A stretch of 21,232 nucleotides of DNA from Pelargonium cotyledonis (GCA_036897625.1 JAYMTA010001200.1:1-21232); one strand, 5' to 3'; positions 1 to 10,575 are shown, counted from the stretch's first letter. Notes: generated by a model not told the origin, from the letters alone. Numbers and translations are program-made.

Positions 1-70
1 TGAATTTGTGGGAGCGGAGCGACCCGTCCGGATCCATGATTTTAAATGAGGTGTCATCACCTTATTGGTT

Positions 71-105
71 TAACTGATATAACTTTATATCAGTTAACTG
101 ATATA
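71..105. repeat. Perfect 12-bp inverted repeat plus a third direct copy
   Basis: TAACTGATATAA (71-82) is followed after a 2-base spacer by its exact reverse complement (85-96), and an 11-base direct copy of the same motif overlaps at 95-105. A TA run follows at 116-130. This is seen directly. It could form a cruciform or hairpin. I cannot tie it to a gene, and it may be the remnant of a MITE terminus. Confidence 0.8.
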
Positions 106-197
106 CATTAAACCCTATATATATATATATTACAATTGTTAAAATATATAATGCAACCACATGATAAATAGTTATTGTTACCGAGACATATTTAGTC

Positions 198-270
198 AAT
201 TGGTTGATGCGATTTGGCCGGATTCCCTTTATGGTTTCAGGTTCGAGTTTCATTGTCGACGGTATGAAGT
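198..270 (+). mobile_element. SINE-like fragment with pol III A/B-box-like motifs
   Basis: TGGTTGATGCG (201-211) fits 10 of 11 positions of the tRNA A-box pattern. GGTTCGAGTTT (240-250) closely resembles the B box, and the spacing is about 39 bases, as in tRNA-derived SINEs. No tRNA cloverleaf is apparent. A similar arrangement occurs at 5334-5378, and both copies are followed by related GTATG...GTGAGAT text. It is degenerate, and I see no clear poly(A) tail or target duplication. Confidence 0.3.
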
Positions 271-939
271 GAGATATATGAAGTTAAGAATATAACTAAC
301 AACTAACAAGATGACATCTTCCACTAAAAGATGAGAAATATTGGCTTTTATAGGCCCGATGTTCTGCCGCTTATATGAAAAAATAAAAATTGTTATTGTA
401 TCAAACTATATTGGATGGGCTGAGGATGGTTATTGGATAATGAAAGAGTTAGCTATACCTCACCAATTAAGTCTTTATTATAATAATAAAAAAATAAAAA
501 AAACATGACATGTGTTGAGGCAAACACATGTATGGTATAAGCACTAGATAGTTTATGATCAAAATGAGTGTGTTATACAAAATAGTTTAAAAATATATAT
601 GGTTGCATATATATCAACAAATTGGGACATGCTGTTTCTTTTTGTCACAAACAAAATAAAGTTTTGTGGAATGTCATAATGTCGTTTCTTTAAAATGGTT
701 ATTAGCAACCAGAGGTGAATGTACCAAATTGGCATATCAATAATATAATAATATAGGTAGGGCAGCACAAATGTGTTAATTAGGTCAACAATCTAATAGA
801 AGCATGGTGGACCAAAATGCACCTGAAAATGGTGTGTGGTTTGTTGATGGTTTTAGGTGGTGGATGAATTGATTAATAATGCAAGTATAATAATTGGGTG
901 GACTTTACATGGTAGTTAAATTGAATGTAGAACCTGCAA
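271..939. other. AT-rich intergenic DNA, no gene seen
   Basis: Only short AT-rich open frames occur here, without splice-consistent extensions, domains or promoter context. No repeat longer than a few bases stands out. Confidence 0.6.
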
Positions 940-1192
940 TCTGGATCTGAATTCACGGACAGCCGACATCTAATCTGAAAAAACCCAATCCATTTAAATT
1001 ATGGATCGAATCAAATTCAAATTGAATTTGATCGGAAAATTTCAATCATTTGGTGTAAATTGTGTGGATTTGTTCAATCTGATCCAATTAGATCCGAAAA
1101 TAATATTTCGGATTGGATTGGTTCTCATGTTTCAAGTCGAAATCTGAACTAAATCCGAATTTCTATCTGATCTGACCAATTGTCACCTCTCT
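940..1192. mobile_element. Decayed hAT-like element end
   Basis: The stretch is filled with variants of GATCCGAAT, GATCCAATT and GGATTGGATTGG, partly in inverted orientation. It ends in CCAATTGTCACCTCT, whose reverse complement begins AGAGGTGACAATT. Termini of the form TAGRGGTGNCAA are common in plant hAT elements and their non-autonomous derivatives (family knowledge). I did not find the matching left terminus or an 8-bp target duplication, so this is a truncated or decayed copy at best. Confidence 0.4.
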
Positions 1193-3567
1193 TTAATTGG
1201 ATGTTTATAATCATAATGAGAGTGTCTTTCAGAGGGTTCTTTAAGTGGTGTTGCCGGGTTTGTACTAAAACAGAGCAGGACGGTTTCCACATGAACACAA
1301 CTGATCATTGTCAATCACTGGAACACCAACAGACAATTTCATTTCATTGCCCCAATTTGTGCCTCCATTACACTTTATAGCATCAACTAATCATTTTATT
1401 GACTTTACCTCTAAATATCATATTTTATATCAATAGTAGCTCCCAACGTCCACCATAATGTATTCACAATTCAATTCTTAATTTCTATAATAAAAATAAT
1501 AATAACATATGATACTTTAACAAATAATAATAAGTCAAGTTTGAATTATTGGTAAAGAAAGTGTTATATATATGTGGTGTATTAATATGATATAAAATCT
1601 CCAAATAAATTACTTACATTTTTCACACAAAAAAATTGTCCATGAAGAGATGTATACTACTCTAACATATGTGAAATTTTTACGTGAAATTTGATTGTCT
1701 TGCATGCACAACGTACATGCTTCTTGATGTACTTGCAAATTGGAATGCAGACAATAGTTTTGGATTTAATTATTGGAACCTTCACTAAAATCATGTTTTA
1801 ATACCAATTCATGAATTGAAAATAAATTTATAAAACAAATGGGCAATAAATCTCAATTAAGTCCGGATATATATTTTTTTCTAACAATTGGAAGATGTGT
1901 AAACTTTAGTTTAAGAAAACATGAGCACAAGAAAGCATTAAAAGCTAATGGACAAATTGGTTACAAATATAGTCTAGTATTATAGTTGTTGACGATTGTA
2001 TTTGTATTTTCTTTTTATATTTAGTTTTATATTTAATTAGATTCTGCATTGTTTATGCCGAGACGAGACTCATTATGTCCCCTCGATTTTTTATGTAACT
2101 TTTTAAATTTCTTAGCATAACCGGGGACAGATTTTTACTAAGTCCCTTGTCATAAAATGTGACTTTATCTTTTATTTTTCTTCAAAAAGAATTCATATGT
2201 ATGTCACATTACTTTGTGAAAATATACATTTATATGCAATATAGAGATTTTTATAATATAAGTTTTTAGTAACAATTATATCATCAATGTTCAATATAAT
2301 AATATTAAATAAAAGTAATATGTATTTTGATAATTAAAACTTTCGTTGAAGCAATGATGGTGTATTTGAAGGGTTGATGGCCAACCAAACATTCTTTTAT
2401 AATGGAATTGGTTGCTAACCTAGAACACCCATTTGGAAGTAGAACTAACCCCAGGTTCATGCATGGTGATTTGATGTTTCTTGGGTTATTAGAAAGTGAG
2501 GCTAGGGTTAATATTCACATGTCAAAAAGAGTTTTGCTACTACTTTACGAGACCAATTAAGTGCTATATCAATATTAATCTTCCCTAGGCCATGATTGAC
2601 ATTGACAAACGAAAGTGTGTTTGAAGCCTACTTCCACAACAACGTTTTTCACTAACTACATATTTACGTGTTTTGTACGAGTAATTATAATTGTTATTAA
2701 CACTTAGTCTTATGATGGGAGGTTAGAATTTACCAAATGTCAAAAGGAGCTTCCATATCATTTGATATGACCATGTATAACATCCATCTCTAAGTCAATA
2801 CACTAAATAAGAGTGTGTTGAATTCTATGTTCTCATTACACATTTTCTTTTTATTATTACTTTCAAAATATAAAATGTTTGTTCTATTTACTTATTAAAA
2901 AAATGTTTGTTAAAATTCAAAAGAGAGAGGTTTGTGGTTCTTGTAGTTCTATTCAGTTCGAACATATATTAATTTGACTGTGATTTAATTTAAAGATGTT
3001 AATCTCATACTAATCTAAGGCCAGTTAATAACCTCACGGGTAAGACGAAAAAAAAAATGAAGTACATTTCCCACCAAATTTTTGGTGGCCAATTGGTTAG
3101 TGCTTCCAATACATGGACTTCTGCTTTTATAATTTTATTGCTCATTTTCAAAAGTATATTTATGGGCTTCAATTGTTGGGCTTTATGAGCTATTAGGAGG
3201 CCCAGTATTTGGTATTGGGCTTTACAGGGTGTTATACTATCATGTGCACTGTAATAAAGACGGGGCTAAAAAAGATGTCATTACACTCTCCGGTCTCTAT
3301 TTTTTAAGCAAGACTTTGATAACATCCATATAAATACTTTTTTTTCTTTTATGAAAATATAAATATTTTAATGCAAAAACTAATATTTAATTAAATTTAA
3401 TCAAACAATAACAAATACGATATAAAACAGAAGCTTGAAAAATCTCACAAAAGAAAATCTGACAAAAAATAAAAAAATCTAACTAATTCATGGGCTACTC
3501 GGTTCATAGATCAACCCGAAAATAAAAAATTCACACTACCAAATTAAGTCACAAAGACTAAAACATC
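1193..3567. other. AT-rich intergenic DNA, no gene seen
   Basis: No splice-consistent coding model and no RNA gene. A weak hairpin pairs TGTCCCC near 2078 with GGGGACA near 2124. Homopolymer and AT-rich tracts are frequent. Confidence 0.55.
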
Positions 3568-3651
3568 TTGAATAATCAAACAAAAGGCACTGGAACCCTC
3601 CCCATCAGCTTGAATTATTAAGTTGAAGGCACTAGAATCCTCCCTTTCGGC
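3568..3651. repeat. Imperfect 42-bp tandem repeat, two copies
   Basis: Copy 1 (3568-3609) and copy 2 (3610-3651) are abutting 42-base units that agree at 31 of 42 positions by eye, with no gaps. Both carry GGCACT followed by a CCTCCC-type block. They lie inside a stretch (about 3420-4090) that is less simple and more C/G-containing than its surroundings. That stretch looks more like a transcribed sequence on the - strand than random intergenic DNA, but it has no intact reading frame. Confidence 0.7.
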
Positions 3652-5330
3652 TTTAAGAGCACGAAAAATTGACAACAATTACACTTAGAGTTCAAGGCGA
3701 ATACACGAATGACTTTGCCAACAACCCCTCGCAACAATAGAGTTTTCCATCTGATTTGAAAACAAACTCAAAGGCTAATATGATAATTCTGGTCAAACCA
3801 CCATCTAGCAAGTCAGTTTCTTCTTCTCTGCAACCGCCTCATGCCGTACACGCACACCAATAAAAGAAAACATACCCTAAAATCTAAGGCGCACTGCAAA
3901 TTAAAACATAACAGCTTAAAATTTTCTAACAAAGCAAGACTCGCTATCTTAAAGAAAAAAACCGCAATTTGTTATATACAAATCTAATAGACTGCTGCCG
4001 TTTTAAAAATAAAAACCACTAACAAAATACAAACTCCATCCGACTCTTAAAATGGCATAGAAAAAGAGAGATGCACATACCCTGAAAAAAGATACCTTAA
4101 ATACTAAGTTTTATCTAAACATTTTGTTAAAATATTTAAATGGAAATAAAAAAAATGTATTGACAAACATTGCAATGTGTATGTTTGTGTGTATTTATAT
4201 GTACAATTGTGTTTGAGCGTATATTTAAACAATCATTTTTACCGATCAATTCATTTATAGTGTGTTTGAGAACTAACATTTAATTTGATTTTTAGTTTTA
4301 GGTCAAATAAAATGTTTGTGACCTCCAAAAATTTGGATTTAGATTTTATTCAAATTCAATAACATTTAAGACATGACTAGAACGTAAAATTTTAAATGAC
4401 AATTTTTACTTGGTCATATGAAATTCTTATAATTTCTCAATCATTATATCTGAATTTGAAATACAACATTTCAAATCAAATTCATGTTTACAAAGGTAAC
4501 TCATAGTTTTGGGGCAAAAATGAAACATGTAGTAAGTTATTATTTGAGACCAAAGTTCGTACATGAAAAGTTAATTGTGTGAGTCATGTGAGGATACAAA
4601 AGACCACCCAAAAAATTATGTCAACCCTCGCCCAACCCGAATTGCATTTGATCTGAAAATCGTAATTAGCCCATAAAATTGGAGAATCAGTAATAAACAA
4701 CCTGCACCTCTCATGGATCATATTGGTATATATTGATTGTACGTAACTCAAAATTTGAATTTGATAGCTTTAGGCAGTGTTATAACTAAAAATATATTAT
4801 TTCTCATTTTCTTCCCTAATTTTCTGCTAAATCAATATGTAATAATCAAGGTAAAATACTAATTCTTTTCTCTATCAATATCTCTAAGTCAAATAAAAAA
4901 ATTTATTGAGAAACTTACATATTTGTTTTATGTCACTAGTTTTTATTAATGGAAAGCAACGATTCACGAAAATGAACTATACATTATAATCTTCTTCTTT
5001 TTTTTTTTTGTTTTTTGTTCCTTTCTTTGTTCCATGTTCCCTCTAAGTGCACAGAAAACAAAAATGCCTAAATAAACGTTAAATACTAGTTTAAACAAAC
5101 ACTCATGAATATTAATGTTTTTTTTACTGTATTTATTTTATGTCTTTGTTTATACAACTAAAAAGTGTTCCCTATAGTCTAATGAGATTTGGAATGACAG
5201 TGTACCTAAATAGTGCCATGCAAATAATACCTCGTGTGTGTATATATACACCATAAAATTATCAAATAATACTATATTAAATAAAATAGTATAAGATTTA
5301 ATATTTTCATTATCAAGACACCTAGGGGAC
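3652..5330. other. Intergenic DNA, possible retroelement or transcript relic at its start
   Basis: To about 4090 the composition is balanced and purine-rich on the + strand, which may reflect a decayed insertion. From there on it is ordinary AT-rich DNA with poly(T) runs (for example near 4997). No gene model is supportable. Confidence 0.45.
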
Positions 5331-5425
5331 ACGTGGTTAAAGCACTTTCGATTTTTTCTAGGTTTTAAGTTCGAGCCTTTTTATTAACTGTATGTGATAA
5401 AATTTGTGGAGTGAGATTTATGATG
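5331..5425 (+). mobile_element. SINE-like fragment with A/B-box-like motifs
   Basis: TGGTTAAAGCA (5334-5344) resembles an A box, and AGTTCGAGCCT (5368-5378) is a good B-box match 34 bases downstream. The following GTATGTG...GGAGTGAGATTT resembles the sequence after the B box of the fragment near 240, which suggests one degenerate SINE family. I see no intact tail or clear target duplication. Confidence 0.35.
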
Positions 5426-5867
5426 ACTTTCTATTTGGAGAGTGAGAAATACTGTTAGTTCGATGTCTCGTTGCTGATAAAAAAAATTCATTACTTAGGT
5501 TACTTTACATATATAGACTAACCATTATTTTATTAACGACTGATATTTTAAGCCAAATTATTCTTGAATTATACTCTTAAAACTTAAAAGAGTAGTGGAT
5601 TTGTTTTTGAACTGAGATTTGGAATTTGAATACTAGGTAAAATAAACTAAGAGGATGATGTTTTGAGCTAAAACAGATTTTTTTTTATCCAATTCAAAAT
5701 TCCAATAGCTGTCAAAAAGATTATTAAAAAAAATGCAATTAAGATGCAATGAAAATTTTCCTAAAGCCCAAAACCCTCAAAATTATAAACTCATCTCCCA
5801 ACTGAGCAACCCACCAATAAAATCCTCCTTAGTTTTCTAACGCAACTCAAATTCCAAGACACATCCT

Positions 5868-5883
5868 TATAAATAAAACCCTA
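5868..5883 (+). promoter_or_regulatory. TATA box and telo-box of the Pumilio gene
   Basis: TATAAATA (5868-5875) is directly followed by AAACCCTA (5876-5883), a telo-box. The TATA box lies about 100 bases before the ATG at 5973, so transcription probably starts near 5900, leaving a 5' UTR of roughly 70 bases. Telo-boxes are known in promoters of translation and growth-related plant genes. The role here is inferred. Confidence 0.65.
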
Positions 5884-5937
5884 CCCCCCCAAAACCTCTC
5901 TTTTAACAATTAAAATCCTCCCATTCCACTCTCTCTT

Positions 5938-5962
5938 TTAGGGTTAGATCTTTCTAGGGTTT
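5938..5962 (+). promoter_or_regulatory. Two inverted telo-boxes in the 5' leader
   Basis: TTAGGGTT (5938-5945) and TAGGGTTT (5955-5962) are telo-box cores in the opposite orientation to the one at 5876. They lie in the presumed 5' UTR just before the start codon, beside a CT-rich tract. Telo-box plus CT-rich leaders are typical of highly transcribed plant genes. That they act here is an inference. Confidence 0.5.
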
Positions 5963-5972
5963 CACGCCTCCA

Positions 5973-8454
5973 ATGGGTGACGTAGGTGATCGCGATCTGG
6001 TTCGCTCCTCCTCCACCCACCTCCTCGATATCTTCCCTCCCATGTCGTCAGAGAATCACCACCACCACCATCCCCAAAACCCTAACAACCATCGCATGAT
6101 CATGACCTCCCAAAACCCTAACTCCTCAGCTAATTCACTACTAAACCATGGCAGCAATTACGAGCCCCAGCCATTTTACCCTCACCGTCTCAGTCTCAAT
6201 CCCAATGCCAATGAGTACTATCACCAACTCATCATGGATCATCAGAATCATGTTTACAATCGTGATCAATCCCTCGCTGCTGCATTCAATCGGCTGAATC
6301 TTAATCACGCCGCGACGCCGCCGCCGCCTCCGATGGCCGGTTCGGGGTTCGGGGCCATTGCTCGGCCTCCTTCTTCTCCATTGTATCCCAATAGCCCTCA
6401 AGAACAAGAATATTATTACTTGCAGTATTTTCAAGATCTGCACAAGAAGAGGATCGAGTCTGCGGTGAAGGGACACGCTTATTTCAATAACAATAACAAT
6501 TACATGAATAATGACATTCTTGGCCTAATGGGCGCGTCGGGGTCGGGATCAGTGCTCGGAGCTCGCCGGCTTTCCCGGAGCTCTTTTGGCGGCTCGCATC
6601 TTCCTCTGGCCAATCCCTACAGCAGCTACAACAATAGCATTAGGCCGAGTCTTGGCCGGAAGTATAGCAATGGATCAAGGCCTGAATTCGGGAGGAGAGG
6701 AAGATCCATTAATAGGTCTAATCTGGAGAATTCTTTCACTAATATCCTGGCTTCTTCTTCTTCGTCTTCCTCGACTTCCCATAGGCAGCGCCAGAGTTAC
6801 TCGTCATTGGAGGAGCTCAAGGGCCGGATTGGTTTGGCTGCGAAAGAGCAGCATGGGTGTCGTTTCTTGCAGAAGAAGCTGGAGGAGGGGCATCGGGAGG
6901 AGATTGATTTGATCTTCTCGGAGATGCTGGATAATTTGGAGGATTTGATTGTGGATCAGTTCGGGAATTATCTCATCCAGAAGCTTTTCGAGGTCTGCAC
7001 TGAAGCGCAAATTACAAAGATTGTGTACTCGCCTGTGATCAGTAATGAGAAGAAGCTTATGGCTGTATGCACCAATGATCACGGGTATAAAAACAAACAA
7101 AATCAGTATATATTAAGCTGTGTATATACTATCTATTATTAATTTGTTGTTGTCTCTCGTGTTATCAAATTCAGAACCCGCGCCATTCAGAGGTTGTTGG
7201 AATTTGTCACCACTTCGGAGCAAACATCCTTCATTGTGTCAGTGTTTAGGCGTACTGGTCTTCCATTGATGAAGGACCAGAAGGGTCATCATGTGATTCA
7301 GCAGTGCTTGAGAGTTTTCCCTTTCGGAGATACTGAGGTATGTATATATCTTGAAACTATTTCAAGTTTTAGCTACTTTTTTTTGTCATTGGAATGTATA
7401 TTCTTGTATGCATCATATGAATGTTCATTTTGGCTTTCAATATGAAATATTTTAGGTATAGATGCTAAAATTTGGACATGAATTACAGGAGTGACTTACA
7501 TTAGAATTAATGCCTCGTCATTCTAGGGTTAGTTCCTATTGAGACCTCCAGAACCAGCAACAATAAAACTCAACAAATAGTAGCTATTTTGTTTGTTGTT
7601 ATAATCTTGATAATACAATTCTCTTTTGTTTGGATTTATGTTTAATCGCCAATTGCATTCGTTTTTCTTTGTAGTATCTTTATCATCAAGTGGCAGATAA
7701 CTGTCTCGATCTGGCCTTGGACAGACAAGGTTGTTGTGTGCTACAACTGTGTTTATCTCAAGCCAATGGAGAATATTTGGAGCGTCTTCTATCCGAGATA
7801 GCACTAAACTCGTTGACCCTCTCTGTTAATTGTTATGGGTGTGTCATTTTCCCTCTTAATTATCAAGCAATTAGCATGCTAAAACATTACTTCTTAGTGG
7901 TTATTTTAGTACTCTTGATTGTATTTGGCTGTGTTCTAGCTCTTGGTTTTAATAGCATTCTCTTTTCTTGTTGTCAGAAACTATGTTTTGCAGTTTGTCC
8001 TTGAAATGCAGATACCACAAGCTACAGCAAATATTGTAGCCCAACTTTTCGGGAACTATGTAACACTGTCGATGAACAAGTGTGCTAGTAATGTGGTGGA
8101 GAAATGTCTGCTAGAGGCCGTAGAGGATCAAGCTACGGACATCATTCGTGAATTGCTTAGCAGCCCGAATTTCTTAAATATCTGCCAAGATTCTTATGGG
8201 AATTATGTTGTTCAGACTGCTTTGAAAGTATCCAAGGTATTTTGTTCGATAATATTATTACATATATATTGTTCTTGGATTAATGATCATTTTCTGATGT
8301 TTTTATATATAATAATTTGCAGGGAGATCTGCACAAATATCTTACAAATCACATAGTGAAAGTGCTGTACCCATTCCTGCAAAGCCATCCCCATGGGAAG
8401 AACGTGTTGCAAGAAGCTAAACCAAGCAAGCACCGAACCTATAAGAGAAAGTGA
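5973..8454 (+). CDS. Pumilio-family RNA-binding protein (APUM9-12 type), five exons
   Basis: Binds UGUA-type motifs in mRNA 3' UTRs to control translation and decay, normally in the cytoplasm (family knowledge). Exons are 5973-7084, 7175-7337, 7675-7838, 7978-8236 and 8323-8454. Every junction is GT-AG, and the phases add up to 1830 bases, or 609 residues. Residues 1-275 are low complexity: His run 29-33, Pro run 116-120, Asn run 172-176, Ser run 261-267. Eight PUF repeats follow, with core helices at 294-300 (HGCRFLQ), 330-336 (FGNYLIQ), 370-376 (HGTRAIQ), 407-413 (KGHHVIQ), 443-449 (QGCCVLQ), 479-485 (YGNYVLQ), 515-521 (CASNVVE) and 553-559 (YGNYVVQ), mostly spaced 36 residues apart. The ATG at 5973 is the first in the leader and starts the long frame. 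Repeats 3, 4 and 5 have non-standard recognition residues. The short basic tail after repeat 8 is typical of the group. The family assignment is very sure, the exact paralogue is not. Confidence 0.95.
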
Positions 8455-8655
8455 TGTGTGTTTTGCGGTTTGGTTTTTGTTGGTTGTTGATTAAACGACT
8501 AGTCGTGTTTGTTGGTCATTAGTTGTTTTTGTTTGTTAGGATCAGGAACTATATGTTGCTCATCATGATTGTTAGTTGTTTGCTGGAAAATATCCCTAGC
8601 TTGCTAGTTCTCGTCTTTTGTCGTCAATTGTTATTGTCTGTCTGTAAACAATAAG
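8455..8655 (+). other. Probable 3' UTR of the Pumilio gene
   Basis: The stretch is rich in T and G, with repeated GTTTGTTGG / GTTAGTTGTTTG motifs, as is usual for plant 3' UTRs. AATAAG (8650-8655) is a plausible variant poly(A) signal. TGTAAACA just before it resembles, but does not match, a UGUANAUA Pumilio site. Confidence 0.45.
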
Positions 8656-9930
8656 TTAACGTTTCGGTTCTTATTTTTGGTTTGCCTCTTCACCTATTTT
8701 AGCATTTTTTTATTATTAAATAATTGGTTGTTACTAGAAATTACTTGTTCTTGTTTATAACTGCTTTAATTGTAGTTGCTGCATGCATGGCTTCCAAAAA
8801 CTCCCACCCATCCCATTTTCACTATATAAAATATATTAAAAATAGACGTTAACCCATTGACTAATTTTTAATACAGTGCCTAATTAATTAACATTCAAAA
8901 TTTCAAATCATTTGGATTTAACTATTCGAATTAGTAGTTCATGCTAGACGTTGACATGGTCTACATCTTAAAATAATCTGATCATCGTAATTTAAAATAA
9001 GGGGGCAGCCGCCGATCACTTGTAGGCCACCCATTTCATATTAAAGTATGTTACAAGCTTTATAACTGGTTGTCTCGTAGGAAACGAAAGGGTTAAAATA
9101 TATATATTCCTAGTTCAAAATAAGTGTTATATCCCAAAATTCAATACATGTAAAAACGGGATGTGTCTAAATGGGTTGGACTTAATTATAAATTTATATT
9201 TGTTAAATTGTTTTGATAATAAATGAGAAATGTTAGTTCATAAGAAGTTTTAAAATACGAACATATGCATGAGTTTTCTTGTTTGGCTCGCAGTCCAAAT
9301 TGTCTGGTCTACGTGCGAGTTCCAAACTTTCTCATCTGGAGGGATATATTTATTGGCATCAAACACAAAAACAAGTATAGGAGAGCAACATATACTTTCA
9401 GTTGCAACACTCATCAAATTTAGAAATTTTTTTGATGGTTCCCTCCTCACTCTCTTTGTGATGATCTTCAATATAATTGTAATTTTGTACACCAATTAAG
9501 TTTAAGGTTAAATGATAAAATATAGCTTCATTAGAGATGTCCCAATCGAGTTGAGTGAAAATTTATAATGATTAAAATGTAGAGGAAGTGATATTCCTTT
9601 ATTCCAAGATAGAGTAGATGGCTTATCTCCTAAAGTTGTAGGGACAATTGAGACAAACAATGGCCTTAACATAACTATAATGACCAACTAGGCACCATCC
9701 ATTGCTCCTAATATAAATACAGCTGATATGGCTGTCATCACTATGGTTTAGCCACTCACAACAAGACCGACCCAACTTTTTTTTTCTTATCTTTCTTCTT
9801 CCATGTAACGTCCACCACTAGTTCCACACTATTCAACCCTAAAATAATTGGCCTGCATGTTGCATGCACTACTCAATTCACCACTATTCCAAATCAATTA
9901 ATTAACCACCAAAAGCCACATTTTAACTCC
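8656..9930. other. Intergenic DNA, no supportable gene
   Basis: Mostly AT-rich. Between 9250 and 9499 both strands are open for about 80 codons, but there is no recognisable domain, promoter or splice context. A CATG-TTGCATGCA pair near 9855 resembles the RY motif and may belong to the promoter of the small gene that starts at 10030. Confidence 0.5.
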
Positions 9931-9938
9931 TATAAATT
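9931..9938 (+). promoter_or_regulatory. TATA box of the small basic protein gene
   Basis: TATAAATT lies about 100 bases before the ATG at 10030, predicting a start of transcription near 9962 and a leader of about 70 bases. The leader holds the 14-base palindrome TGTACGTACGTACA (9992-10005). Confidence 0.55.
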
Positions 9939-10029
9939 CCACATTTCGTAGCACAAATTAATCAATCAAAACACATCTCTAACTTATTTCTTGTACGTAC
10001 GTACATTATTCCTAGTTAATTTCTTAGCC

Positions 10030-10239
10030 ATGTCGTCCATTGGAGCAAGTTATGCCGGAGTTTATGTGCATCAGAAGCGCCATGAAGAGAAGATGAAGAG
10101 AATGGAGGAAAGGAAAGGAGACTGCGCCGCCACGGACGGCCGGAAAAATAGAACGGACGGTGGCTCTACAGCCATTTCTAGGAGTAAAAAGGTCCATCCG
10201 GACAAAGTTTCAGCTGCACATGTACATGAAGATGTATGA
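10030..10239 (+). CDS. Small basic plant protein of unknown function, 69 residues
   Basis: A single-exon frame with a TATA box about 100 bases upstream and a good start context (GCCATGT). The N-terminus, SSIGASYAGVYV, is followed by a strongly charged, probably helical stretch (residues 14-31: QKRHEEKMKRMEERKG). The rest is Gly/Ser/Thr-rich and basic, with KKVHPDK near residue 53. There is no signal peptide and no membrane segment. GC content is clearly higher than in the flanks, as expected of a coding sequence. I recall no named family. The sharply defined N-terminal motif and the VHP block look like those of small conserved plant proteins, but that is an impression. The frame can be extended upstream only through non-ATG codons, so 10030 is the start. 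Confidence 0.7.
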   Translation: MSSIGASYAGVYVHQKRHEEKMKRMEERKGDCAATDGRKNRTDGGSTAISRSKKVHPDKVSAAHVHEDV

Positions 10240-10575
10240 TGTATCAGCTTGGAATATGTGGGTTCGTTTGGCAAAAACAGTACTGTGTGAGGGTGAATGT
10301 GTGAAATTTATAAATGTATGCTTATTTGGTTTCACTTTCATTGTATGAATTATGCATATTATATGTATATCTTAAATTAAGACTAATATAGGGTGTATTT
10401 TATAAATTAGCACTATATATATAGTTTCTATAATGTTTGTCTTTGTGTTGCTCATAATTCATAATATGGGACAAATATACAGCATGCTGCATGCATGCTT
10501 GTTATTTTTTTAAGGTTAATGACAAACTAAATATTATAGATTGATTGAAACCTAGACAAAACAGTGGCGACAGTC

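Noticed and set aside
240..250. GGTTCGAGTTT as part of a tRNA gene
   Set aside because: No acceptor stem, anticodon arm or CCA-adjacent pairing could be formed. Only B-box similarity remains, so it is listed as SINE-like.
1180..1380. 66-codon + strand frame
   Set aside because: It begins inside the decayed hAT-like end and has no recognisable content.
6141..6476. 111-codon open frame on the - strand
   Set aside because: It lies wholly inside exon 1 of the Pumilio gene, in the low-complexity N-terminal region. The arginine run is the antisense of the GC-rich proline-encoding stretch. It is a shadow.
6586..7100. Open frames on both strands inside Pumilio exon 1 (108 and 98 codons)
   Set aside because: They overlap the first PUF repeats in other frames and have no features of their own.
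7110..7350. TGTATATA words near the Pumilio introns, suggesting self-regulation through its own binding site
   Set aside because: The exact TGTATATA matches are in introns 1 and 2, not the 3' UTR, and such words are expected by chance in TA-rich introns.
9250..9499. Roughly 80-codon frames open on both strands
   Set aside because: No domain, promoter, splice or homology cue. Both strands being open in such DNA is not evidence of coding. It might be a transposon scrap, but I cannot support it.
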